Shown one piece after another: positions 36,881 to 46,688 of a DNA stretch of 64,000 nt; position 1 is the first letter of the stretch, and each line of letters starts with the position of its first letter. The notes below the pieces were generated by a model. It was not told the origin of the DNA. It saw only the letters and a program-made list of their open reading frames with translations, and ran no database searches. A program made the translations under genes and the position numbers. Source of the stretch: Diatrype stigma. Its lineage: Eukaryota > Ascomycota > Sordariomycetes > Xylariales > Diatrypaceae. The stretch spans positions 186,001 through 250,000 of the forward strand of contig JAKJXP020000052.1 of the NCBI GenBank assembly GCA_022225965.2, given 5' to 3'.

Positions 36881-38210
36881 ATCCTTTAGGTCAGCACTAA
36901 CTGGCCCCCAAGATAGAAACCCGTGGTCGTGGATTTATCGTCTGTGGGCATTTATTGGCATTTATTCTTCGCATCTTACTGGTTGCTCCTCGCTTCTTGG
37001 CATCTCGTGGCCCCCCTGGCTCTTCGTCTATCGCCCTGGTGGTGGTCATCTCGTAGGGTTGTAGGGGTGATAATGGTCGTTATACCTGCCTAGGCCGCCA
37101 GGGTAGGTAGGTTGGTATGTATTCGTACATACATACATACATTGTGTAGGTAGGTAGGTAGGCTGGTAGGGTAACAGCAGGAGGGATCAGATAATTATTC
37201 CAATCCAGCCAATAGAAACTCGTAGAATAGGCGTTTTATTTTAAAATCCTCAGTTCTCAGCATCCATGGATGTACAGGTGTCGGGTACTAACTACCAGGC
37301 ACCCCTCGAGCAACGATCGGTACTTCTCCATCTCACCTCATCCCCCCTCCAGACTGCAACGGTTATTGCTGCTGCTTCTGCCACTGTCGCTGCCACCTCC
37401 AGATGTCCTCTGCCCCTCGGTGCTACACCACATTACCTACCTACATACCTACATAGTGCTATGCCACGCTACTACAACCACTGACTCCTTGCCGTTGCTA
37501 CGCTGCAATGCATCATCGACATTGCTGCGGCCGCGCTGTTCCTGCTTCTGATGCATGCCATGATGACCGGTAGCATTCACGATCATTATGATTAATACGA
37601 TGATCGGGATGAGATGGAGATGGAGATTCCTCGCTATTCGAAAATCGGATATCGCCTAAGCATCAAAACTTCAGGAATCGCATGCCAAAAACGCCACTGC
37701 GTATTGACGCCTACCCATATACGAATTATGTAACGTAGCCCTCTGTGTCTGTTTATTTGCACCGTATCGATCGAGCAGCTTTCGGCGTCGAAGCTGCATA
37801 GCGTGCTGCTGACTCACTCGCCATTGTCGAGGTATATGGCGAGCGGGCGAGGTACAGCAACATCGACCAAAACGCTGCTTTCGTAACAGGGCAGCAGTAA
37901 AGGGGGTTCGCCTGTTAATTTTAGGGATCTTGGATCAGCAAGTCCTGGTTCGCTATATTATCATCCCCACACGGCTCGGTACTGGCCGAGTCTATCTTCA
38001 GATGACGCTGCCTAAGCAGATAACGAAGGGGATCGAAAACAAAGGATGGGCATGGGTGCGTATAGTTTTAGAAACATGTAACTACATGTCGTTTCTATTG
38101 TCGACAGACCGAGATCTTGGGTCCGAAATGACACGGCAATGACATGACACCCCTGCCTACAGTCACATTAGGGCCGAAAGGGCTCCTATCTGTATACCAC
38201 TCGCGACCAC

Positions 38211-38240
38211 GGCACACCACTGCACACCACTGCACACCAC
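38211..38240. repeat. 10-nt tandem repeat (T/G)GCACACCAC
   Basis: Three consecutive 10-nt units differing at one base, non-coding. Confidence 0.88.
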
Positions 38241-39035
38241 CGCAGGGGGGATCGCAAAAGCCAGTGCAACAGTAGAATAAACGTGGTATCCCTCATACGA
38301 TCCAATGAGAGGCTTTGGTAGCCCTGGCAGGGTTCCGGGGGCCCTGGAGTGTGGTAAGAAGTCCCAGTTAAAAGGTGTATTCCAGGAACGAGTCTATCAG
38401 TCAGATGTCGTCTCTGCATTTTCTACTCGTTCCCGAGCGTGAGCCATGTCGGTGATCAGGGGCACTGCCAGAACCCCCATGCCACCGTTACCCAACCTTC
38501 ATGTCTCACATTTGGGCCATCGGCGGTCGGGGTCTCAGCCCTACGCACTGCTGCTGCCCCCAATTATAGCCATGCGCTGAACCTTCGAAAAGTTCGAAAC
38601 GTCCTTCGGTGCAGGCTTGGCATAAGACGCAACCAATGGGGTGCTGCCCGTCCTCCCAAGTTATCCCCGTTAAGACTTTCCCTGCCACCCGAAGTACCGG
38701 ATTCGACAACGTATCCCAAATTGGGACTGCCCGCAGTCTCTCTTGTCTCTCTTGTACGAGTCGTACTGCTACTATACTCAGTCTGCGCTCGACAAGGATG
38801 CCATGTGGCTCTTTGCTGTCTTACACCCCAAGGGTGTCCGGGTCTTCTCCCCCTACATGCTCTCTGTTACAGGGGAGAGGCTTAACAGAGCTCAGTAATC
38901 TCTGTACGAACCATTGGGGCTGTAGTTCCAGGCACCACAAAGGCGCCATGGCTCAAGAATCTCACTGCCCATGTCCTGCTGCGGACGCGGGAGGGTTGAC
39001 ATCACCTTGGAAAGAATGTATAGCTCTCTCAACGA

Positions 39036-39043
39036 TATATAAA
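39036..39043 (+). promoter_or_regulatory. TATA box of the repeat-peptide gene
   Basis: TATATAAA, 285 bases before the ATG at 39321. It is followed by an A/C-rich, G-poor leader (about 39060-39320) made of CATCATC/ACTACT-type repeats, typical of strongly expressed fungal genes. A TSS near 39070 would fit the usual distance. Confidence 0.5.
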
Positions 39044-39320
39044 GGCCGGCCTTCCCTAGATATTCAGGCCTCTATCATCCTCATCATCACCATCAACATC
39101 AGAACAACAATAACATCACCAAGAACCAACAGAGCAATAAATAATATAACCATCCTTCCCTTTCTCTACATCTAACACCCCCAACAGCTCTACTACTGCT
39201 TATACTACTTATACTACTACTCTCACTACTATATCAATAACCAGCTCCTTCCACGGGAATATAGCCACATTCATCATACTCTCTTCATCAACATCTTCAT
39301 CACACACCAACACCACCGCA

Positions 39321-39551
39321 ATGGCCGCTTTCACTTTCACCTCTTGCCCGGAGACCGTCTCCTTCGGCCGGTCTGGCTATAACAAGGACGGAGACAACGA
39401 GGACGACCGCCGCAACTTCGGCCGGTCCGGCTACAACAAGGACGGTGACAATGACGACGAGCAGCGGAACTTTGGCCGATCTGGTTACAACAAGGGTGGG
39501 AGCAACGACGAGGACGACCGCCGGAACTTTGGCCGCAGCGGCTACAACTAA
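39321..39551 (+). CDS. Small FGRSGYN-repeat peptide
   Basis: A 76-residue protein made almost entirely of repeats. After a 14-residue start (MAAFTFTSCPETVS) come four copies of FGRSGYN, spaced by acidic/basic linkers of 12-14 residues containing KDGDN or KGGSN and ending in DDRRN, DEQRN and DDRRN; the protein stops exactly at the fourth FGRSGYN. The copies differ at synonymous sites (for example CGG TCT, CGG TCC, CGA TCT and CGC AGC for Arg-Ser), so the peptide is under selection rather than freshly duplicated. The ATG has a CCGCAATGG context, and a TATA box and A/C-rich leader lie upstream. There is no signal peptide or membrane span, so classical Kex2-processed secretion looks unlikely despite the RR pairs. 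I do not recognise the family. Gly/Ser/Tyr/Arg-rich repeats with Asp-rich spacers suggest a disordered protein. Confidence 0.75.
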   Translation: MAAFTFTSCPETVSFGRSGYNKDGDNEDDRRNFGRSGYNKDGDNDDEQRNFGRSGYNKGGSNDEDDRRNFGRSGYN

Positions 39552-40312
39552 AATCACCGACACCCACCACACCTACCCACACTCCTCCTCGATCCAACAC
39601 GAGGCGGAGCGGGTTGGAGGCGAGACAGAACGGCTCGGCCCGCCTCTGACTGTGTCTTGTGGCAATGTCTTCTATGATCGCCACTTGTATCAACAATATG
39701 TTTTCATCTATTCTTTCCTTATGTCACTTGCATAGCATAGCGGGGATGGTATATCATAGCACGGGCGCCTTGGGATCTTTTGCCTCTTTCTTTCTTACGA
39801 GGCCGCATACACTGTACCACCACCATTGTCACCATCAACACTGTTACCACTACTGTCACCACTACTGTCGATCGTTTTCCCATTCATTCCCTTTGTCTCT
39901 GCATAGCAACAGGAGTTTCAAGGCCCTTTTCTTCTTCTTTCATATTCGTCACCATCACTATCAGGCATTTACATCGGAAGAAAAACGGGTTATAGACACA
40001 TTATCATAGAAGAAAGGCACGCGCCTGAACCATGGGATACGAAAAAAGGGAGGACTGTACTACTAAAACGGCAGCATTACGGGAATCGGGGTTTTCGAAG
40101 CATTTGGTTTTAGACGGAGCGGATGGGATGGAGGCGGGTAGAACAATACCGCCTCGGACTGGGTGACTGGCTAAGTGGCTCGGGATAAAGCCAGGGAAAT
40201 CTTTGCATAGTTTGGAGTTTGGGAGTTTTGGGGTTTGGAGCACACATACACACGTGTATCAGCACCTCCTCTATCTTGTTTTTTTGGTTGATGTATTTTT
40301 ATATTCATACCC
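39552..40312. other. Intergenic region between convergent genes
   Basis: 3' flanks of the repeat-peptide gene (+) and MSS1 (-). CAC/CAT-rich tracts lie at 39810-39870. No gene is seen. Confidence 0.5.
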
Positions 40313-42525
40313 TCATTTCCCTACGCAAAATCTGATGAATTTACTTTGATTAGCAAACAGCCTATGGGCATCGAGTGAGAACGTGGCGTGGCACAACCAA
40401 AAAAAAGAAAAAAAAATTAGAAACCAACTAACTACAACCAAGGAAAAGGGGAAGAAGTAAAGAAGGAAGGAAGATAGCTTACTTCTCGAAAATTACGCCC
40501 AGGATCTCCTCGACGTCGCCCCCCTCGCCGCGCCCCGTGATGCGGCCGAGGCAGTTGGCCGCGTACCGGAGGTGCTCGGCGGCCACGGTGATATCGGGCT
40601 CGTCGCCATCGCCGCCACCGCCGTCGGGATCGAAATCGCGAACGCCTCCTACCATGTCGAGGTACTCCTCCAGCTGCGCGCGGCACTGCGCGAGCAGCTG
40701 GCGCTGGCGCTCCGTGACGCCGTGCAAGTCCTGCAGCTCGGCCGGGAGGTCCGTCATGGCCGCGAACGCGGCCACGAGGTGGTCGGCCACGGCGCGTATC
40801 CCGCCCGGGTCCTTGCTGCTGCTGCTGCTGCCTCTGATCCCACCTCCTCCTTGGGCCGCCGCGCCCACACCCGCATCCACAACCGACTCCGCCTCCTTGC
40901 AGGATATCAGGATGGGCTTCGTCGTCGCTGCCTCGAGCCCCTCGATCTGGTCGAGCACGTTGCGCTGGAAGCCCTCGACGAGCGCGGCGAGCTCGCTGTC
41001 CGCTGATGATGGTGATGACACCGCATCGCTCTTGTTCACCACGATGAGGCGCTGCGGGCAGCTTGCTGCGAGTCGGAGCGTCTCCAGGTCGTACCGAATC
41101 TCGTGACCACCCGGCGTGCTGCTGCTGGGCTCGATCGAGGCGAGGACCACGACAACGTCCGCTTCAAGGGCCTTGGCTCGCGCGCGGCGGATGCCCTCCC
41201 GCTCGATAGCACCGATCTCCCCCCTTTTCTCCCCCGTGCTGACAGCAGCAGCATCTCCCCCTCCCCCTCCCTCTGTTTGTCCCCGCTCCTCTAAGCCCTC
41301 CACCGCCGCCGCAGTAGCGGCGCTCCGGAACCCGGCCGTGTCGGCAAAGGTGCACAGGTACCCGCGCATATCGAGGCGGGCCTCGACCACATCGCGCGTG
41401 GTCCCGGACTCGCGCGAGACGATGGACGCCTCGCGGCCGACGAGGCGGTTCATGAGCGAGCTCTTGCCGGCGTTGGGCGGGCCCAGCAGCGCGACGCGCG
41501 CCCCGCCCCGGAGCAGCTCGCCCCGCCGCCCCGCCTCCTCGTGCACGGCCAGCCGCGCCGCGATCGCGCGCACCTGCGCCGTCACGCCCCGCGCCCACAA
41601 GCCCCCATCCCCATCGTCCAGGTGCTGGTCCTCGGCGAAGTCGATCAGGGCCTCGAGCTCGGCCCGCGCCGCGAGCAGCTGCCGCCGCCAGCCCTCGTAG
41701 GCGCGCCCGAGGGCGCCCGAGTGGCCCCGCACCGCCGCCCGCCGCTGCTGCTCCGTCTCCGCTGCCAGCGTCGCGCTGAGCGCCTCTACCTGCGCTAGGT
41801 CCAGGCGGTCGTTGAGGAAGGCCCGCCGCGTGAACTCGCCCGGCTCGGCGTAGCGGATCGGCCCTCCTCCCCCTCCTCCCCCGCCTTCTGCGTCGCCATT
41901 GCTGGTGGTGGCGCACCGGGGGATCGCCGACAGCACGGCCTTGACGGTCGCGCTGCCCCCGTGCACGTGCAGCTCCAGCACGTCCTCGCCCGTGACCGTG
42001 TGGGGGGCGGGGAAGTACAGGACGAGGGCCTCCGAGTCGAGGATGTCCTGCTGCTGCTGCGAGACCCCGGCCACTGGGGGCCCGGGATCATACAGGGTCC
42101 TCACGCTGGCGTAGCGGGGCTTGGGGAAGCTCTTGGTGGGACAGAGTCCATGGTAGATCTTGAATCTCGATGAGCGATAATTGCTACTTACTAAGAAAGA
42201 AAACAGAAGGAAAAACATGTCACGGGGACCTTACGGACTTGCACGCCGGGCCGGAGATGCGGATCACCGCGATACCCGCCTTTCCCTCCGGGGTCGACAG
42301 TGCGTAGATGGTGGCATCCCGTCTATGGGGCGGGGCGGGGCCGTCTCGGGTGGCGTAGCCACGGAGATGTGGTGGTGGCCGAGCGTTCGGTACGATGGAG
42401 GATCTGGGAAGAATACTGTGCCTTGGTGTCAAGGGCCGCAGTCCCGCTTCAGGGGGGCAGGTCTTTGGAAGCTGAAGCTGAAGCTGGTGGTGAGCGAACA
42501 CACGCCTTAGAAAGACGCGATGCAT
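40313..42525 (-). CDS. mss1: Mitochondrial tRNA modification GTPase MnmE/Mss1
   Basis: With Mto1 it installs the C5 (carboxymethylaminomethyl-type) modification at wobble uridine 34 of mitochondrial tRNAs. Proposed exons on the minus strand are 42525-42235, 42158-40483 and 40331-40313, giving 661 residues. Exon 1 encodes a basic presequence (MHRVFLRRVFAHHQ) and the folate-domain start (DATIYALSTPEGKAGIAVIR). Exon 2 has the FTRRAFLNDRLDLAQVEAL block, then the G domain: G1 GPPNAGKSS, G2 GTTRD, G3 DTAG, G4 NKSD. The open frame appears to end at VIFEK, lacking the family's C-terminal FC(I/V)GK. A GTAAGC donor at 40482 joins in phase to a 19-nt exon after TTCATCAG that reads FCVGK-stop, restoring it. 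Intron 1 (42159-42234) needs an AAG acceptor to stay in phase; that junction is less certain. Gly/Ser/Ala-rich insertions are present. Divergent from MAK16. Confidence 0.92.
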
Positions 42526-43202
42526 GGGCTTGAAAGCCTGCCGAACCAAACCCCGGCAATGAAACCCTGAGTCAAGAACGAACGAAAGCCCGGCCGCTGG
42601 ACTCGAGATCATCCAAACCGTTAGTAAGTACCTTATGCCGACGCTCAATGTTCTTGAGAAACATTATTCTATTATGAACGCCATGCAAGCAAGCTTCCTT
42701 ACTATGTCGAATACAAGTCGATACAAGTGTTAGTCTTTAAGAGCTGTTCGTACTATGTAGATTAGCTACTAGGTTAGCTAGTAGCAGTTAGTTACAGGTA
42801 GCGAAGCTGGCGGTTCAGGGAACTTGTAGCAGCATCCGCTGCATCCATACGGGAAGTCTAGGATGACCTACGCTAACTTCCAGATTGGACGGACAACTGG
42901 GTAATGTGGAGTAGGCTTGTCATTTCCGACCACTCAACGCACGTTCTACTATCTAATCTATCTGCTAGACAGGGTACTTACAGGGATCATGGAGGAAAAT
43001 CATCAGTAGTTCGTCGAGCAAGAAAAAAAAGTTATTTGACCGCCCTGGCAGAAACGCATTTCCCTTCATAGTCTCGTCGCCCCTCCAGCCTTTCGACTGC
43101 ACGATACGGACAATTCCTAGCCTCGGAGAGATCTCGCATATTCCTCACGTACAGCTCATCCACCATTGAGGCATACGATCATAAGGATCGTTTACTGTTG
43201 TC
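42526..43202. promoter_or_regulatory. Shared divergent promoter region of MSS1 and MAK16
   Basis: 677 bases separate the two predicted start codons, which point away from each other. Both products serve translation (mitochondrial tRNA modification, 60S assembly), so coordinated control is plausible but not shown. No specific factor site is claimed. Confidence 0.45.
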
Positions 43203-44522
43203 ATGGCGTCAGACGAGATTGTCTGGCAGATAATAAATCAGCAGTAGGTAGCTTACGCAGCTTCGCAGCTTTCTTTCCCGGCCTGGGCGTTCGAGATCCA
43301 AGTCCCCAAGAGCATCATTATTCTGCCCGGGCTTGGATTGCATGCTAGGTGGTTCCAATCGCTAATTCATAACCCCCCAGGTTTTGCTCGTTCAAGTTAA
43401 AAACCACCAAAGAAAGCACCTTCTGCAGAAACGAGTACAATGTAAGAGACGTTGCCTTCGCTTCGCCGACGTCTACCAATCCGCTAATCCCAACAGGTTA
43501 CGGGTCTCTGCAATAGGCAATCATGTGTAAGATATCTCGTCGCTGGTTCTCCTCTTACGCCCCCTTGACTAATTGGATTCTAGCCCCTCGCCAATTCGAG
43601 ATATGCGACGGTTCGGTCGTCCGCGAATGGAACCTTGTACCTTTACATGAAGACAATAGTGAGTTCAGGATTTCGCGTATGTATGGTACGAACTCGATGT
43701 TGACCCCGTATGTAGGAAAGAGCGCACATGCCCTCGAAGCTGTGGGAGAAGATCAAGCTGTCGCAAAACTACCAGACCGCCTTGAAGCAGATTGACGACC
43801 GCTTAATATACTGGCCGAAGTTCCTCACCCACAAGTGCAAGCAGCGTCTCACGAGGTTGACACAGGTGGCCATCCGGATGCGGAAGCTAGCGAAGGAGGA
43901 CGCGCGGCTCGGCGAGAAGATCGTTCCCAAGCTGGCGCCCAAGATCCGGCGACGCGAGGAGACCCGCGAGCGCAAGGCCGAGGCCGCGGCGAAGCTGGAG
44001 CGCACGATTGAGCGGGAGCTCATCCAGCGGCTGCGCGAGGGTGCGTACGGAGATCAGCCACTCAACGTCAGCGAGACCATATGGAAGAAGGTGCTCAACT
44101 CCTTGGAGCGCGAGGGCGAGGCGAAGCGTGACAAGGACCTGGACAAGGGCATTGAGGACGAGGAGGAAGAAGAAGAGGAGGAAGAGGAATCGGAGCGCGA
44201 GTACGAGAGGGAGGAGGAAGAAGAGATCGAAGACGGCGCCGTCGAGTACGTCAGCGACTTCGATGAGAGCGAGGACGATCTGGGCGATATCGAAGATTGG
44301 CTGGGCAGCGATGAGTCGGCCGACGAGGAAGACGACGAATCGGAGAGCGAGGATAGTGACGGCGCGGTAGCGAAGAAGAAGGCAGCGGCGGCGGTGGGGG
44401 CAGGCGACAAGAGGAAACGGGGACGGGTCGTCCGCATGAAGCCGAAGAAGACGGCCCGCCGCGGCCAGGAGATCGAGGAGGAGCACGAGTACGCTCCGCA
44501 GAGACAGGAGCTGGCGTTCTAG
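43203..44522 (+). CDS. mak16: Mak16, 60S ribosome biogenesis factor
   Basis: A nucleolar protein needed for early pre-60S assembly. Five exons join in phase: 43203-43243, 43381-43441, 43497-43526, 43584-43658 and 43716-44522, giving 337 residues. The joined N-terminus reads MASDEIVWQIINQQFCSFKL, then a four-cysteine segment: FCSFK, FCRNEYN, GLCNRQSC, and PLANSRYATVR; these cysteines are conserved in the family. Then come the LYLYMKTIERAHMPSKLWEK junction and a basic helical core to about residue 200. The tail is strongly Asp/Glu-rich (about 215-295) and ends with basic KKKA, KRKRGR and KPKKTARR clusters, likely nuclear/nucleolar signals. All introns start with GT and end with AG. Exon 3 is only 30 nt. 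A start at the ATG at 43728 would lose the cysteines and is wrong. Confidence 0.96.
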
Positions 44523-45743
44523 TGATATCTGTTCTCTGATTTCTCAAGGCGTTGGGAGGCAAAATACCGGCCGTCATTGTCTTTTATCACACTGCATAGC
44601 TAGCTACGTAATGGAGTTGCGTGTCCTGCGATTCGCTGCAGGTGCCATGCCATTCACCTAGCCTCTTCATACAAGTCCGCGAACCTCCAGCATACAATGT
44701 CCTGTTGGACTCGTCAAATAACAAATAAACCGCCGCTTTAGCTTGTGCTGCACGTCTGGTCGGTTTCAGACAGCTCATGCAGCTTTGCTATGTTGGAGGA
44801 CCTCTTCCATGCCACCGTCAGATTAGTAGACAAACCGTAGTCTCTTCGTCTACCGTGGGCCTTGTTTCTATAAAAATGGCCCAATAAAATCGAAACTTGG
44901 ATGTTCATTATCCGACTAGTAATAAGTTTTCACCATTAGTCTTGTCGCTACGACGCTTTGGTTATCACGAGTATCTTTCATTTTATGAGGAGGTCCATGT
45001 CACGATAGTAACTGGCAAAAAATGCCCGAACTGGGTCTCGCCATGTAGTCGCGAAGTTCTGTGGGTCTTGGTTTCCCCAGATTGCATTGCCAGTTACTGT
45101 AGTTACTGGCCTCCGTTCAGATCAATAATGAGCTATTGTCTTGAACCCTAGAATACCTAAAAGGTCCTGCGATTCGGTGTTGAGATGGACAACTTTACTT
45201 CTAAAGGAAGTAAGATACTAAGGTACATACCTAGGGAGATATAATGTAGGGGCAACTGTGGGAAGAAAACTGTGGTCTTCAGTGATTCCCTAATCTCTCT
45301 CCAATCATTGCGCTGTCGAGCTTCACATGAGATGCCGAGGTCCCGAAGCTTATTTTATCCCAGCTACCTAATTATCTACCCTCCTACCTACCTCCCTACC
45401 TCCCTACCTGGTAATAGTCGGCTATGTAGTAGTAAGACATCTACATACAATAACGACACCCGGAACGGAACACAGCACGTTCACCAACGCCCAATATCAA
45501 CCTTGGAAGTAAACGACTTATATACTAAAGCATTGAACATTCTATACCTTACGTTATCTTACATTATCGACGTTTGGGACCTGGCAACTACCTAGGTACC
45601 TACAGCATTGCCATTCAACCCATCCCACATGCCCGCGGGAGACTCCGCACTACATACATACATACCTGCCTAAGGTCCCTACTACATAGTAGTTGGCCTA
45701 CACGCACACACAAACACACAAACACGCACACACACGTCCCGAG
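44523..45743. other. Intergenic region
   Basis: 3' flank of MAK16 and 5' flank of the enoyl-CoA hydratase-like gene. It holds CCTACCTCCC repeats near 45380-45410, a CCTAGGTACC motif at 45587-45603 and a CA-rich leader (45700-45735). No gene is supported. Confidence 0.5.
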
Positions 45744-46688
45744 ATGGCGTCTTCCAACGAGCTCTTCACGATTCCCATACGGGACAGCAAGGGGCACCAG
45801 TGCGGCACCATCGTCTGCACGACGCCAGCGCCGCAGGTGTACGTGCTGACGTGGAGCGCGCCGCCCGACAACCGGCTGACGTCGGGGTTCGTGGCGGCGC
45901 TGTCGGCGGCGCTGAACGCGGTCGAGTTCGGGGGCTACCCGGCGGGGGTGCTGGTGACGGCGTCGGCGCTCCCCAAGTTCTACTCCAACGGGCTGGACCT
46001 CGAGGCGGCCGTCGGCACGCCGGGCTTCTTCGAGCGCGAGCTGTACCCGCTCTGGCGCCGGCTGCTGACGTACCCGATGCCGACGGTGGCCGTGGTCGGC
46101 GGCCACTGCTTCGCCGGCGGCCTGATGCTCGCCATGCACCACGACTACCGCGTCTTCACCGGCGGCGCCCGCGGCTTCCTCTGCCTCAACGAGCTCGAGT
46201 TCGGCATGCCGCTCATGCCGCCCATGAGCGCCGTCTTCCGCCTCAAGACCAGCCCGCCCGTCTACCGCCGCCTCGTGCTCGAGGCCCACCGGTTTGGCGG
46301 CCCCGAGGCCCTCGAGGCCGGCCTGGTCGACGCGCTCGGCAGCAATAGCGTTGGTAGCGGCGGCGGCGGCAGCAGCAGCAGTAGTATCAGCAGCATGAGC
46401 AGCGGTAGCAGTGACAGCGGCGCGGGGGCCGGGGTGGGGGTGGGCGCTGCGCTAGACTTCATCCGGGAGCGTGGCCTCCTCGCGAAGGCGAAGAGCGGCG
46501 TCTACGGCCTGCTGAAGGCCGAGATGTACCGCGAGGGCGTGGCGCTGCTGGATGCGGAGGGCGGGGGCCGCGCCGAGCTCGCCGCGCTGCAGGCGGCGGA
46601 GAAGAAGAGGAAGGCCGAGGGGGCGCGGTGGATGGAGCAGCTGAGGCGGTCACAGGGCGACGGGGGGAGCGAGAAGCCGAAGCTGTGA
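45744..46688 (+). CDS. Enoyl-CoA hydratase/isomerase family protein, probably peroxisomal
   Basis: A crotonase-fold protein of 314 residues, likely a delta3,delta2-enoyl-CoA isomerase or related beta-oxidation enzyme. The start at 45744 (MASSNELFTIP) is preferred over the in-frame ATG at 45693, which lies in a CA-repeat leader. Oxyanion-hole segments are visible as KFYSNGLDLEAA (about 88-99) and VVGGHCFAGGLMLAMHHDYR (about 126-145), with the following LNELEFGMPL. A Gly/Ser-only insertion of about 35 residues (about 209-243) interrupts the C-terminal helical part. The protein ends in Pro-Lys-Leu, a weak variant of the peroxisomal PTS1. The exact reaction (hydratase versus isomerase) cannot be settled from sequence. 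Very GC-rich coding region, single exon. Confidence 0.85.
   Translation: MASSNELFTIPIRDSKGHQCGTIVCTTPAPQVYVLTWSAPPDNRLTSGFVAALSAALNAVEFGGYPAGVLVTASALPKFYSNGLDLEAAVGTPGFFERELYPLWRRLLTYPMPTVAVVGGHCFAGGLMLAMHHDYRVFTGGARGFLCLNELEFGMPLMPPMSAVFRLKTSPPVYRRLVLEAHRFGGPEALEAGLVDALGSNSVGSGGGGSSSSSISSMSSGSSDSGAGAGVGVGAALDFIRERGLLAKAKSGVYGLLKAEMYREGVALLDAEGGGRAELAALQAAEKKRKAEGARWMEQLRRSQGDGGSEKPKL

Larger units (their letters stand above)
30665..39320. other. Long gene-free intergenic region (8.6 kb)
   Basis: No supportable gene. Open frames such as 31637-31906, 34920-35180, 38439-38885 and 38609-39175 have no domains. Two AT-richer, stop-dense stretches (about 30900-31560 and 34400-35600) look like the 5.3-10.7 kb block. 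Between them the sequence is rich in simple repeats: G17 (33155-33171), (GT)n (34060-34089), TGGC units (35657-35679), a 12-nt repeat (36847-36880) and a 10-nt repeat (38211-38240). The last 700 bases are the likely promoter and leader of the repeat-peptide gene at 39321. Confidence 0.5.

Noticed and set aside
38575..38606. TTCGAA pairs resembling a heat-shock element
   Set aside because: Spacing does not match the alternating nGAAn/nTTCn units.
38439..39175. Two overlapping frames (148 and 188 aa) upstream of the repeat-peptide gene
   Set aside because: They overlap the TATA box and leader of that gene and have no domains.
39300..39572. Hydrophobic 90-aa antisense frame over the FGRSGYN gene
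   Set aside because: Its Val/Ala repeats are the mirror of the repeat units on the sense strand; no independent support.
6437..39990. Shared string AAAACGGGTTAT at about 6440, 7728 and 39980, two copies sharing 16 bases
   Set aside because: Roughly what chance allows in 64 kb; no extended similarity around the copies.
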